From: DAOPZC01 sp035353175
Lineage (GTDB): Bacteria > Verrucomicrobiota > Kiritimatiellia > RFP12 > UBA1067
Direction: 5' to 3'
DNA: 64,000 nt
NCBI GenBank assembly: GCA_035353175.1
Contig: DAOPZC010000002.1
Coordinates: 62,001-126,000 of the forward strand
Of the stretch, positions 34,801 to 42,585 are shown one piece after another. The position numbers were made by a program, and so were the translations under genes. The notes beneath the pieces were generated by a model that did not search any database, had not been told where the DNA came from, and worked only from the letters and a program-made list of their open reading frames with translations. Each line of letters opens with the position of its first letter. The stretch's first letter is position 1.

Positions 34801-35366
34801 CGCGTGCGGTATTCGTCCGGCGCCGTCGTCTTCGTGCCGCCGAACGCGGCGCTGATCGCGTCTTGGAAATTCGTGTAGGCCTGATGGTCGGCGAGTCCGT
34901 TGAGCGCGACCACGCCGTCGATCCGCTCCGGATGCAGCGCCGTGAAGGTGAGCGCCCCGCTGGCGCCCATCGAGCCGCCCGAAAGGATCACGCGCTTGAC
35001 CGGGTACCGCTTTTTGAGATCGCCGATCACCTGCAGCAGGTCCGCTTCGGCGGCAGGGCCCATCCACGAGGTTTTCGCGCGGTAGTCGGGCGAGACGAAT
35101 AGCATCCGGTTCTGGGCCGCCGCGTCGCGGGCGGCACGGGCCTCGCCGCGGCCGTCGCGCACGAACTGCCAGCGGTCCGAGCCGTGGCCGTGCAGACAGA
35201 TCAGCAGGTCGTGCGGCTGGGCGGGGTCGACGCCGTCCGGCAACAGCAGCACGTAGCGCTGTTCGCTGCCGTCGTGCGCGGCGGTGAAGGCCACGTCATT
35301 CGTCACCGCGGCGCAGGCCGTCCCGGCGGCCAGCGCGCAAATCAGAACCGGTGTTCTCGCTTTCAT
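31842..35366 (-). CDS. Esterase fused to an HzsA-related beta-propeller/CxxCH protein
   Basis: 1174 aa from ATG 35366, which overlaps the IclR stop by 4 bp; the frame is open further only through IclR. A signal peptide (TPVLICALAAGTACA) precedes an alpha/beta-hydrolase (about 25-245): LICLHGHGSDRW, nucleophile Ser132 in SGGSMGASG, acid region GKDTLVPPDS and His in KDRGHETDY. A sandwich-like linker (about 250-400) leads to the HzsA-related part: QLTQMYGNRARPGGGLF, FPVYLPSGDILFSSTLRGG, DPCLLNDGRVLYTRWDYVDR, then CIGCHEH near 1007 and CVACHDG near 1057. The CxxCH motifs could bind haem. The fold order after the esterase parallels the protein at 1-2912. A feruloyl- or acetyl-esterase role at plant or algal polymers is plausible. 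Confidence 0.8.
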   Translation of the reverse strand: MKARTPVLICALAAGTACAAVTNDVAFTAAHDGSEQRYVLLLPDGVDPAQPHDLLICLHGHGSDRWQFVRDGRGEARAARDAAAQNRMLFVSPDYRAKTSWMGPAAEADLLQVIGDLKKRYPVKRVILSGGSMGASGALTFTALHPERIDGVVALNGLADHQAYTNFQDAISAAFGGTKTTAPDEYRTRSAVNFPERFTMPMAVTAGGKDTLVPPDSALKLARAVQERNPFVWCDFQKDRGHETDYAAALAAYRFVIAAPACRPARVTVALNGTPLLPAHATAAGVWFYAESGIGRGAFGVGEISAQMLLTGHGTAPDSWRLTAALRAGDEFRVRLDAGAAAGELRFQAETLSGSAPSCRADGDDFVIRATAGAGAVRLTGLKVGGVPLTCVPQRRPFSLDPVACSPDPHPAIAEALTEWDWRLQDGIGSPREPRTYAHAAERLLSRMAAAELDRDALAALKASQPAAHADAAAWEAFWLTAHRLRRSLMLADPQFAAAPLLFVKHVPGTMSHQLTQMYGNRARPGGGLFLLEQPGKSMRTRNITPADFPAGSFMTPELSFDAGRLLFAYCPVKTAPFQEDYRELLKHQHYHLHELSLADGQVRTLTADDTDNFFPVYLPSGDILFSSTLRGGFHRCGRGPCPVYTLARMGPNGENPHSISFHETHEWDPCLLNDGRVLYTRWDYVDRNAVHYQQLWSARPDGGNVRIYYGNNTWNPAGIWEARAVPGSHRVMATAAPHHGMSAGSVVLLDVTRGVDGPEPQTRLTPEVRFPESESPLARGPDRTRPYDFDTPVEGYWNSPLKEAWMSKTPTDEENRWPGHCYKSPWPLSETRFIASYSYDRLVGEPGPNIPNMFGLYLCDAYGNKELLYRDPNISSLWARPLAKRTTPPEVASAIDPVRRESGTGTFFLSNVMESWPYLPTNTPITHLRVIQMLIKTTPHIDTPKVAAGLGAPGRQVLGTVPVEADGSAYFELPAKTPVYFQALDAQGRAVQTMRSLVYLQPGETETCIGCHEHRMKKEPPHAHALATRRAPSTVKPGPDGSKPFSYPRLVQPVLDRHCVACHDGKEPKRPVLTGAPEGWASRSFNALIRHVSYSTWGQPGPRDALSEPLRFGALGSPLAKRLESGHGKVKLTPEEWERLNTWMDANGEFYGTFDAAEQKRQLAGEAIAGPRE

Positions 35367-36190
35367 GAGCACGTCTCCGTGTTTCGTGTGCCGTCGTTCC
35401 CGTTCCAGCCCAGCTTCGCGCTGATGCGGCCGGCGGCCTCGCGCACCAGGCGGCCGCATTTCGCGAAGTCCTTGACGGGCAGTTGCGTGGCCAGGCCCGA
35501 AAGGCAGAGGGGCCCCACGGGCATTCCTTTGCGGTCGAAGATGGGGGCGACCGCGCAGTGGTTGCCTTCGGTCATCTCGGATTCGTCGGCGGCGTATCCG
35601 AGGCGGCGGACCATTTTCAGCGCGTCGAGCACGGCTTTGCGCGAGGTGAGCGTGTGCGGGGTGAGCCGCGTGAACGACGCCTGATCGAGATACGCGCGCA
35701 CGCGCTCCTCGGGCCAGTAGGCCAAGATGCATTTCCATCCGCCGACGTGGAGCCACGGCACCCGCAGCCCCTTCTGCACGGCGAACCGGGCCATGGCCCG
35801 GCTTTCGGCGCTTTCGAGGACGACCCCTTCGAACTCGCCGATCAAGCTGCCCAGCATGACCGTGAGGCCGGTCGCGTCGCGCAGAGCCGCCATTTCCGGC
35901 CACGCCACGTGCGCCAGGCTGTACTCGTCCGCGCCGGCGACGCCGAGATCCAAGAGCTTAGAGGAGAGCCGGTAACGACCGGAGATCTCGTCGCGGAAGA
36001 GGAAGCCGTTGTCGGCCAGCGTCATCGCGATCCGGTACACCATGGTCGTGGAGCAGGCCGATGCCGCCGCGATCTCGTTGCGGTTCATCCCCGTCGGGTT
36101 TTTGGACAGCAGGTCCAGAATCACGAGCGCCCGGTCAAGGTTCGGCACGTGGTAGTTGTTTTTCCGGCGGCCCGTCATCGATGCTTTCAT
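35363..36190 (-). CDS. IclR-family transcriptional regulator
   Basis: 275 aa; ATG at 36190 (or 36178). N-terminal winged helix (LDRALVILDLLSKNPTGMNRNEIAAASACSTTMVYRIAMTLADNGFL), residues about 18-75. The C-terminal effector domain shows LRDATGLTVMLGSLIGEFEGVVLESAES, GLRVPWLHVGGWKCILAYWPEE, GYAADESEMTEGNHCAVAPIFDRKG. It is the first gene of the esterase/SMP-30 operon. The palindrome immediately before its start codon suggests it controls its own operon. IclR proteins usually respond to small aromatic or sugar-acid metabolites. Confidence 0.93.
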   Translation of the reverse strand: MKASMTGRRKNNYHVPNLDRALVILDLLSKNPTGMNRNEIAAASACSTTMVYRIAMTLADNGFLFRDEISGRYRLSSKLLDLGVAGADEYSLAHVAWPEMAALRDATGLTVMLGSLIGEFEGVVLESAESRAMARFAVQKGLRVPWLHVGGWKCILAYWPEERVRAYLDQASFTRLTPHTLTSRKAVLDALKMVRRLGYAADESEMTEGNHCAVAPIFDRKGMPVGPLCLSGLATQLPVKDFAKCGRLVREAAGRISAKLGWNGNDGTRNTETCS

Positions 36191-36191
36191 A

Positions 36192-36207
36192 AGTTCACCG
36201 GTGAACT
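36192..36207. promoter_or_regulatory. Perfect 16-bp palindrome at the iclR start, probable autoregulatory operator
   Basis: AGTTCACCGGTGAACT lies one base upstream of the ATG at 36190. It contains the only Shine-Dalgarno-like sequence (GGTGA), so a bound repressor would cover start site and ribosome site. A weak promoter TTGCTT-16-TACTAT lies just upstream on the minus strand. Confidence 0.7.
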
Positions 36208-36353
36208 ATAGTACACATATCAAACCACAAAGCAAGACGGGATTCTAATTCTGCGGGCGCATCCTCGTTTCATTGACCATCAACTGCAAGTTGGGATCAG
36301 GATTAAGCCCGCCACCTGCGGAGCGGAAACAAACGATGGGATAACTTCCTAAA

Positions 36354-36409
36354 TTGAGAGTTGAACGTTGAGAGTTCAAACGCTAAACGCTGAACACCCA
36401 ACGCTCAAG
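36354..36409. repeat. Eight-unit heptanucleotide array overlapping a stop codon
   Basis: Eight uninterrupted 7-bp steps: TTGAGAG, TTGAACG, TTGAGAG, TTCAAAC, GCTAAAC, GCTGAAC, ACCCAAC, GCTCAAG. The first four and last four units are roughly inverted, so it can fold as a long imperfect hairpin. It covers the stop of the zinc-ribbon gene. The rest of 36208-36404 holds no other feature. Confidence 0.85.
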
Positions 36410-36689
36410 TTATGGACGAGTGTGAAAAGACGGAACAGCTACATTCTTGCCCTGCAAATGCGTGCAATTTCCTTTTCTTCCCGCCATACTTGTTGACAAG
36501 CTTCTTGATACCACGTGCGGAATCAATCCATTCCTCGATGTAGCCGCAACTGCCGCAGAGGTGCCTTGTTATCGGCACATTGCTCAACATGGTTAATCCG
36601 ATCGGCACTTGGTTTCCCCAGCCCCCAAAGTAGTCAAGCCGGACGATATCTTGCGAATTACACTTTGGGCACGTGTGGGAGTTTTTCAT
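36405..36689 (-). CDS. Small zinc-ribbon protein
   Basis: 94 aa. Two knuckles, CPKC (about 8-11) and CGSCGY (about 45-50), form a treble-clef or ribbon zinc site. The remainder is GIKKLVNKYGGKKRKLHAF and a Cys/Ser tail. Such small proteins may bind nucleic acid or mediate protein contacts; the exact family is not recognised. It starts 21 bp after the DUF4019 gene with GAGGA upstream, so it is probably co-transcribed. Confidence 0.65.
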   Translation of the reverse strand: MKNSHTCPKCNSQDIVRLDYFGGWGNQVPIGLTMLSNVPITRHLCGSCGYIEEWIDSARGIKKLVNKYGGKKRKLHAFAGQECSCSVFSHSSIT

Positions 36690-36710
36690 GTGTGTCAGTC
36701 CTCGCTTGCC

Positions 36711-37133
36711 TCATTTGATGAAGTAGCCGGATGCCCGCCACTGGCCGTCCTTGTCCATCATCGGCGTCACGGTCTCTGTGGCGGCCTTCTTGTTCTCAAA
36801 CGACGTCTCGAATTTGATGACCACGTATTCCCCGTCGGGCGCGCCCGGCAGCGCGGTCTTGTAGGTCGTGGCCTTCACCTTTCTTGAGACGAGTTTGCCG
36901 AGGGGCTGCCGCACCGCCCGCGCCATCTGCTCCCACTGCGCTTGTGGGACGGCGTTTCTGAAATACGCGGCGGCTTCTTTCCAGCTCTCCGCGTACTTCC
37001 CGCCATCCACGAGGGCGACCCACTTTTCGGCGGCAGCCACCGCCGCTTTCTCTTTCTCCGGCTCTGCGGCGATGCCGCTGAATGCCGCCGCGATCAAACA
37101 TACAGCGGCAACCATTGCGATCCTGCGCATCAT
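36711..37133 (-). CDS. Exported DUF4019-family protein
   Basis: 140 aa. Signal peptide (IAMVAAVCLIAAAFSGIAA) and a compact domain with AAVAAAEKWVALVDGGKYAESWKEAAAYFRNAV, WEQMARAVRQPLGKLVSRKV, YVVIKFETSFENKKAATETVTPMMDKDGQWRASGYFI. These are the hallmarks of DUF4019. Function of the family is unknown. AAGGAG precedes the ATG; ATG at 37130 is an equivalent start. It lies 42 bp after the FG-GAP gene on the same strand. Confidence 0.85.
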   Translation of the reverse strand: MMRRIAMVAAVCLIAAAFSGIAAEPEKEKAAVAAAEKWVALVDGGKYAESWKEAAAYFRNAVPQAQWEQMARAVRQPLGKLVSRKVKATTYKTALPGAPDGEYVVIKFETSFENKKAATETVTPMMDKDGQWRASGYFIK

Positions 37134-37175
37134 TTTCTCATCTCCTTTCAGACTCTTTCGGTATTCTCGCCGTCT

Positions 37176-40100
37176 CTATTCGGCGGTGACCTTGAAGAAA
37201 CGGTAGGGGGTGCCGGAGGCGTTGGGGGTGCCCTGGGTGCCGAGGTCGGCCCAGGTCGGGTCGGCGAGGGTCTGCTTGCCCCATTGCTTGTAGACGGTTG
37301 CGGAAGGGATGCCGGCGGCGGGGATCTTGTGGAGGATGGTTTCGCCGGTGCCGGTGAAGGTGAGGTAGGCGAGGATGTCGGTGGGCACGACGGCGGGGTC
37401 GGCGGGGTCGAGCCCCAGCAGAATCAGTTCCCACGCCTTGTAGGCCGGGTTGGCGGCGTTGCCGTTCGCGTAGGCTTCGATTTCCGCGGGGGTCGCTTGG
37501 CTGATGTCGCCGGGATAGAAGGGGCCGATGCGGGTCACGGGGACGGGGAGCGGTGTCGTGCGCGTGGCCGTGAACGAACTCCAGCGGGCGTAGAGCGTGG
37601 TCAGGGCCGACTCCACCCGGTTGGTGGGGTAGATGCGGTTGCCGCCGTGGTTCAGTTGCTCAGCCAGCGAGTTGGTGGGCGTGCGGTACCAGCCGAGGAA
37701 CGAATGCATCGGGCGCGTGACCGGGGGAAGTGAGGCATAGGTGCCGTTGGTCGGCACGAGGAAGGACTGCGTGAGTCCGTCGTACCGGTAGTCGAGCGTG
37801 ACGGCCATGGCGCCCGTAAGCGTGAAAACATACGCGCTGCCCTGATCAACGACTGTGCCTCCCGATGCATCAAGTCCGTCGTCAGCGTACGCGCCGACGA
37901 GGGCAGTGTCGCCGGAGAGCGCAAGCGCTACACCGAAACCGTCGCCGACCACGCCGTCTGCAGCGACAAGTTTGGCCTGCTGGGACCAGACGGTGCCGGA
38001 ACGGGTGAAAACGTAGGCGCTGCCGGAGTCGGTGCCCTTGTCGTCGTCGCCATGCGCGCCGACCAGCGCCGTGCCGTTTGTGAGAGCCACCGAGTGGCCG
38101 AGCCAATCCCCCGAAGAGCCATCGCCCGCAATGAGCTTGGCTTGCTGGCTCCAGGTCGTGCCGGTGCGGATGAAGACATAGGCGCTGCCTGAGTCGGCCC
38201 CCTTGTCGTCGTCGCCATCTGCCCCAGCCAATGCGGTGTCGCCGGAAACGGCAACAGAAATGCCGAGCCCATCGCCTTCGGCTCCATCTGCGGCCGCAAG
38301 CTTTGCCTGCTGGTTCCAGGTCGAGCCGGAACGGGTGAAGACGTAGGCACTGCCGGAATCGGCCCCCTTGTCGTCGTCCCTGAACGCGCCAACGGCCGCC
38401 GTGTCGCCGCTAAGCGCCACCGCATAACCAAAACTGTCGCCGGCTGCACCGTCCGCTGCGGTGAGCTTGGCCTGCTGCGTCCAGACTGTACCTGAGCGGG
38501 TAAAGACGTAGGCGCTGCCGGAATTGGACCCCTTGTCATCGTCCAAGTGCGCCCCGATAAGTGCGGTGTCGCCGGAGAGCGATACCGAATGGCCAAGATA
38601 GTCCGAGACTGCGCCGTCCGAGGCTATGAGTTTGGCCTGCTGCGCCCAGGCGGTGCCGGAACGGGTGAAGACGTAGGCGCTGCCGGAATCGGTGCCTTTG
38701 TCGTCGTCCATGTGCGCGCCGACGAGTGCGGTGTCGCCGCAAAGCGCCACCGCACTGCCGAAGCAATCGCCGGCCGCGCCGTCCGAGGCGGTGAGCTTGG
38801 CCTGCTGTGCCCAGGACGCGCCGCTCCGGGTGAAGACGTAGGCGCTGCCGGAATCGGCACCTTTGTCGTCGTCGCCGTACACGCCGACGAGTGCGATGTC
38901 GCCGGCGAGCGCGACAGAATAACCGAAACAGTCGCCGGCCGCGCCGTCACCCGCGGTGAGTTTGGTCTGCTGCGCCCAGGAGGTGCCGGAACGGGTGAAG
39001 ACGTAGGCGCTGCCGGAATCGATGCCCATGCCATCGTCTTGGTACGCGCCGACGAGTGCTGTGTCGTTGGCGAGCGCGACCGTTACGCCGAAACCGTCGC
39101 CGAGCGCGCCGTCTGCAGCGACAAGTTTGGCCTGCTGGGACCAGACGGTGCCGGAACGGGTGAAAACGTAGGCGCTGCCGGAGTCGGTGCCCTTGTCGTC
39201 GTCGCCATGCGCGCCGACCAGCGCCGTGCCGTTTGTGAGAGCCACCGAGTGGCCGAGCCAATCCCCCGAAGAGCCATCGCCCGCAATGAGCTTGGCTTGC
39301 TGGCTCCAGGTCGTGCCGGTGCGGATGAAGACATAGGCGCTGCCTGAGTCGGCCCCCTTGTCGTCGTCGCCATCTGCCCCAGCCAATGCGGTGTCGCCGG
39401 AAACGGCAACAGAAATGCCGAGCCCATCGCCTTCGGCTCCATCTGCGGCCGCAAGCTTTGCCTGCTGGTTCCAGGTCGAGCCGGAACGGGTGAAGACGTA
39501 GGCACTGCCGGAATCGGCCCCCTTGTCGTCGTCCCTGAACGCGCCAACGGCCGCCGTGTCGCCGCTAAGCGCCACCGCATAGCCGAAACTGTCGCCGGCT
39601 GCGCCGTCCGCGGCGGTGAGCTTGGCCTGCTGGGACCAAGACGTGCCGGAACGGGTGAAGACGTAGGCGCTGCCGGAATCGGCCCCCTTGTCATCGTCCA
39701 AGTGCGCGCCGACGAGTGCGGTGTCCCCGGAGAGCGATACCGAATGGCCAAGATAGTCGCAAGCTGCGCCATCCGCGGCGGTGATCTTGGCCTGCTGGGA
39801 CCAAGACGTGCCGGAACGGGTGAAGACGTAGGCGCTGCCGGAATCGGTGCCTTTGTCGTCGTCCATGTGTGCGCCGACGAGTGCGGTGTCGCCGCAAAGC
39901 GCCACCGAACTGCCGAAGCAATCGCCGGCCACGCCGTCCGAGGCGGTGAGCTTGGCCTGCTGGGTCCAGGCGGCGCCGGAACGGGTGAAGACGTAGGCGC
40001 TGCCGGAATCGGCACCTTTGTCGTCGTCGCCGTACGAGCCGATGAGTGCGGTGTCGCCGGCGAGCGCGACAGAATAACCGAAACAGTCGCCAAACGCGCC

Positions 40101-40874
40101 GTCACCCGCGGTGAGTTTTGTCTGCTGGGCCGTAATGAGAGGATCGACGGTGATGGGGTAGCGGGCGTTGGCGTCGGCGACGATGAGGGCGATGCCGTCC
40201 CGGTCGACCTCCATGCGGGAGGAAAGCGCCTTTCCGTCGGCGTCCCACGCCTTGAGCTTGGAATACCGCAGGACCGCGTTTCCTTGTCCGTCAGTCAGTT
40301 CGATCGCGTCGGCATCGCTCGAAAGCCTGGGATGAAGTCCGATGATGGCCACACGCAGCCGCACGTCCGAGTCCGCGTTTTCGGGGCGTGTCTTCAGGAT
40401 GACGCCGTGTTCGACGCCTCCGGCCTGGTTGTCGTACCACTCGATGAGGTTGCCGTGGTCGTATTCCATCCGCGTGCCGCGGGAGGTGACGGCGGCAGGG
40501 CGCCCCGTGACGCCATCCAGCGCGAAGGATACCCGCCAGTCCGCATTCGTCCTGGACGGGGCGACGCTCACGGCGTTCGGCATGAAGCGGACCGAGAGTT
40601 TCTGGCCCGGGTTGTGCGCGCGCAGCAGCGCGCCGTCCGTGCTGCCGGTGACCGTGCCGATCTCGCGGCGGGCTTCGGAGAGCGCCTTCCAGAGGGAATT
40701 GGAGTCGGACGCTGAAAGCCGGGGTGTGCCGGGGCTGGTTGGGTCAGATGGCCGAGACGGCGCGAGCGCTTGGCTCGGCGGGGGACGGTCCAGAGATACG
40801 ATTGGCGATTCTACCCGCGCGTACAGGTGGCTTGCCAAGGCGATCAGACCGAGCATTCCGAGCGTGCGTTTCAT
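37176..40874 (-). CDS. Giant exported FG-GAP repeat protein (14 repeats)
   Basis: 1232 aa with signal peptide and GGAGGG ribosome site. Residues about 60-245 are a separate N-terminal region. From about 250 to 1020 there are fourteen 55-residue units of the form K-L-(T/A)-A-x-D-G-x(2)-G-D-x-(F/L)-G-x-(S/A)-V-A-L-x-G-D-T-A-L-(V/I)-G-A-x-x-D-D-D-K-G. Each ends in DSGSAYVFTRSG. These are FG-GAP blades with a Ca-binding-like DDDKGxDSGS loop, as in integrin-alpha propellers. An InlB/Flg_new-like unit follows (SFLGWYRTPTNSLAEQLNHG), then a C-terminal part (ETILHKIPAAGIPSATVYKQWGKQ). Fourteen repeats make two seven-bladed propellers, matching the 7-unit duplication. Likely adhesin or surface protein. 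Confidence 0.88.
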   Translation of the reverse strand: MKRTLGMLGLIALASHLYARVESPIVSLDRPPPSQALAPSRPSDPTSPGTPRLSASDSNSLWKALSEARREIGTVTGSTDGALLRAHNPGQKLSVRFMPNAVSVAPSRTNADWRVSFALDGVTGRPAAVTSRGTRMEYDHGNLIEWYDNQAGGVEHGVILKTRPENADSDVRLRVAIIGLHPRLSSDADAIELTDGQGNAVLRYSKLKAWDADGKALSSRMEVDRDGIALIVADANARYPITVDPLITAQQTKLTAGDGAFGDCFGYSVALAGDTALIGSYGDDDKGADSGSAYVFTRSGAAWTQQAKLTASDGVAGDCFGSSVALCGDTALVGAHMDDDKGTDSGSAYVFTRSGTSWSQQAKITAADGAACDYLGHSVSLSGDTALVGAHLDDDKGADSGSAYVFTRSGTSWSQQAKLTAADGAAGDSFGYAVALSGDTAAVGAFRDDDKGADSGSAYVFTRSGSTWNQQAKLAAADGAEGDGLGISVAVSGDTALAGADGDDDKGADSGSAYVFIRTGTTWSQQAKLIAGDGSSGDWLGHSVALTNGTALVGAHGDDDKGTDSGSAYVFTRSGTVWSQQAKLVAADGALGDGFGVTVALANDTALVGAYQDDGMGIDSGSAYVFTRSGTSWAQQTKLTAGDGAAGDCFGYSVALAGDIALVGVYGDDDKGADSGSAYVFTRSGASWAQQAKLTASDGAAGDCFGSAVALCGDTALVGAHMDDDKGTDSGSAYVFTRSGTAWAQQAKLIASDGAVSDYLGHSVSLSGDTALIGAHLDDDKGSNSGSAYVFTRSGTVWTQQAKLTAADGAAGDSFGYAVALSGDTAAVGAFRDDDKGADSGSAYVFTRSGSTWNQQAKLAAADGAEGDGLGISVAVSGDTALAGADGDDDKGADSGSAYVFIRTGTTWSQQAKLIAGDGSSGDWLGHSVALTNGTALVGAHGDDDKGTDSGSAYVFTRSGTVWSQQAKLVAADGVVGDGFGVALALSGDTALVGAYADDGLDASGGTVVDQGSAYVFTLTGAMAVTLDYRYDGLTQSFLVPTNGTYASLPPVTRPMHSFLGWYRTPTNSLAEQLNHGGNRIYPTNRVESALTTLYARWSSFTATRTTPLPVPVTRIGPFYPGDISQATPAEIEAYANGNAANPAYKAWELILLGLDPADPAVVPTDILAYLTFTGTGETILHKIPAAGIPSATVYKQWGKQTLADPTWADLGTQGTPNASGTPYRFFKVTAE
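37952..38426 (-). repeat. 475-bp segment identical to 39107-39581
   Basis: Zero mismatches over 475 bp at an offset of exactly 1155 bp (seven 165-bp repeat units) within the FG-GAP gene; flanking parts at the same offset show scattered differences. Confidence 0.95.
39107..39581 (-). repeat. 475-bp segment identical to 37952-38426
   Basis: Partner copy of the perfect intragenic repeat. Together they indicate a duplication of a whole seven-bladed set. Confidence 0.95.
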
Positions 40875-40939
40875 GACCGTGCCCTCCAGCGGCGTGTTTG
40901 CGTCAGAGATAAGGATGGTGCCTCAATAAATCTATATGA

Positions 40940-40969
40940 ATAATAATGTATTAATTGGTGAAGTGGCAA
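40940..40969 (-). promoter_or_regulatory. Candidate promoter of the FG-GAP gene
   Basis: TTGCCA (40969-40964), 18-bp spacer, TATTAT (40945-40940), in AT-rich DNA. Start about 60 bp ahead of the ATG at 40874. Confidence 0.5.
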
Positions 40970-41106
40970 CGTGAATTTTGGGTAATTGAAAGTTGGAGAC
41001 AGGGGCGCGAAGATGGGCGTTTTTGATGAAAGCGTGACGGGTGGGACAAGGTCGCCTTCCCGACGGCAGTGCTTGCCGCTGTCGTGTGTTGTGTAAGTAA
41101 CTGAAT

Positions 41107-41125
41107 ATAAGCATGTTATGCTTAT
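41107..41125. promoter_or_regulatory. Palindrome, candidate operator
   Basis: ATAAGCAT-GTT-ATGCTTAT, perfect 8-bp arms, about 200 bp before the iron alcohol dehydrogenase gene. Likely a dimeric regulator site; no regulator is encoded next to it. Confidence 0.4.
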
Positions 41126-41327
41126 TATTCCATCACCGGATCGCGCTTTCGGTTGCAAAAAATCGCGGAAAAGTGTTTCAAATTGTTCCGTTCTGTCCCG
41201 CGGCGGATGTCCGGTGGTTTAGTGTCCGTGTCCGTCCTTTTCGGATGGCCAGTCGGCAGGGGATTTGATTCAATAAAAAACCGTTAGAAACGGATGTTTG
41301 GCAAGGTGTGCGGAAAGGGCGTGCGGA

Positions 41328-42500
41328 ATGAAAAATTTCAGCTTCTACAATCCGGTCAAAGTGGTGTTCGGCAAGGGCACGGTGGCGCAGGTTGGCGGGG
41401 AGACCGCCCGCTACGGACGCAAGGCGCTGCTGGTGTACGGCCAGTCCAGCCTCAAGAGCTCCGGCGTTTTCGGCCGCATCGAGGCGTCGCTGAAGTCCGC
41501 CGGCGTCGAGGTGGTCGAGTTCGGCGGCGTCCAGGCCAATCCCTTGCTCTCGCATGCGCGCCGCGGAATCGACGTGGCCAGGGCTTCGGGCTGCGATGTG
41601 GTGGTGGCGGCGGGCGGCGGCAGCGTGCTGGATTCGGCCAAGGGCATCGCGGGCGGCGCAGGGTGCGGCATCGACCCGTGGGAGGTGCTCAACGGCGGCA
41701 AGCAGTTCACGGACGCGCTGCCGCTGGTGACCGTCCTGACCGTGCCGGCCGCGGGATCGGAGATGAACTGCGGGTTCGTGCTGACCGATGACGTCGAGAG
41801 CGGGATCAAGGGCGGCGGCTACGGCGGGACGCCGGTCTTCCCGAAGGTCTCGATCCTCGATCCGGAGACCACGCTGACCGTGCCGCCGCGGTACATGACC
41901 TATGCGTGCGCCGACGTGATGTCGCATCTGGTGGAGTTCTATTTCACGTCGCCCGAGGCGTGGACGCCGGTGCAGAACCGTCTGATCGAAGGCCTCTTCC
42001 TTTCGGCGATGGAGTGCCTGGCCGCGATCCATGCCGATCCGACGGCGGTCGCGCCGCGCGAGGCCTTCATGTGGAACGCGACGCTGGCCTGGAACGGCCT
42101 GCCGCCGTGCGGCCTGGGCGGCGCGACGCCGTCGCACCTGATCGAGCACGGCCTCAGCGGCGTTTTCCCGCGCATCGCGCACGGGCACGGCCTCGCGCTG
42201 ATCCAGCCGACGTGGCTCCGCTGGTTCGCGATGCGCTCGCCCGCCCGTCCGGCGCGTTTCGCGCGGGCGGTGTTCGGCGTGGATATCGCCAGCGATACGC
42301 TCGCGGGCGTCGAGGGCTCCCGGCGCTACCTCGACTTCCTGGCGCGCTTCGGCGGTCCGCGATCGTGGGCCGACTGCGGCGTGTCGGCGTCCGATCTCGA
42401 CGCCGTGGCCCGCGACGCGGCCAAACTCGCGCACGTGTGGGGCATGGCGGATGAATACTCCGAGGCGCTGATCAAAGAGATTCTGAAAATGGGACTGTGA
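41328..42500 (+). CDS. Iron-containing alcohol dehydrogenase (YqhD/butanol-dehydrogenase-like)
   Basis: 390 aa from ATG 41328; an in-frame ATG at 41298 lacks a ribosome site. N-terminal FSFYNPVKVVFGKGTVAQVG, the nucleotide motif DVVVAAGGGSVLDSAKGIA, and metal-site region ACADVMSHLVEFYF plus HLIEHGLSGVFPRIAHGHGLALIQP identify the group III alcohol dehydrogenase superfamily. It should reduce aldehydes or oxidise alcohols with NAD(P)H. It stands alone between the FG-GAP gene and a bidirectional hairpin. It might detoxify aldehyde by-products of sugar aldolases such as DeoC (inference). Confidence 0.9.
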   Translation: MKNFSFYNPVKVVFGKGTVAQVGGETARYGRKALLVYGQSSLKSSGVFGRIEASLKSAGVEVVEFGGVQANPLLSHARRGIDVARASGCDVVVAAGGGSVLDSAKGIAGGAGCGIDPWEVLNGGKQFTDALPLVTVLTVPAAGSEMNCGFVLTDDVESGIKGGGYGGTPVFPKVSILDPETTLTVPPRYMTYACADVMSHLVEFYFTSPEAWTPVQNRLIEGLFLSAMECLAAIHADPTAVAPREAFMWNATLAWNGLPPCGLGGATPSHLIEHGLSGVFPRIAHGHGLALIQPTWLRWFAMRSPARPARFARAVFGVDIASDTLAGVEGSRRYLDFLARFGGPRSWADCGVSASDLDAVARDAAKLAHVWGMADEYSEALIKEILKMGL

Positions 42501-42534
42501 GCGGCACGCGGGCGGAACACGCCTGCGGCGTCGG

Positions 42535-42577
42535 AAAAAACGGAAACGGCCGGCCCGAAAGGACCGGCCGTTTCCGT
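42535..42577 (-). terminator. Intrinsic terminator of the Gfo/Idh/MocA operon
   Basis: Perfect 14-bp stem ACGGAAACGGCCGG / CCGGCCGTTTCCGT around a 10-nt loop (42540-42577). On the minus strand it is followed by a TTTTTT run. It lies 9 bp past the stop at 42586 and also faces the convergent plus gene, whose transcripts it may slow. Confidence 0.85.
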
Positions 42578-42585
42578 GAGGCGGA

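Larger units (their letters stand above)
40875..41327. other. 453-bp divergent intergenic region
   Basis: No ORF here is credible. The left part is AT-rich and holds the FG-GAP gene promoter. A 19-bp palindrome lies at 41107-41125. The right part carries the ribosome site GGAAAGGG of the iron dehydrogenase gene. Confidence 0.6.
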
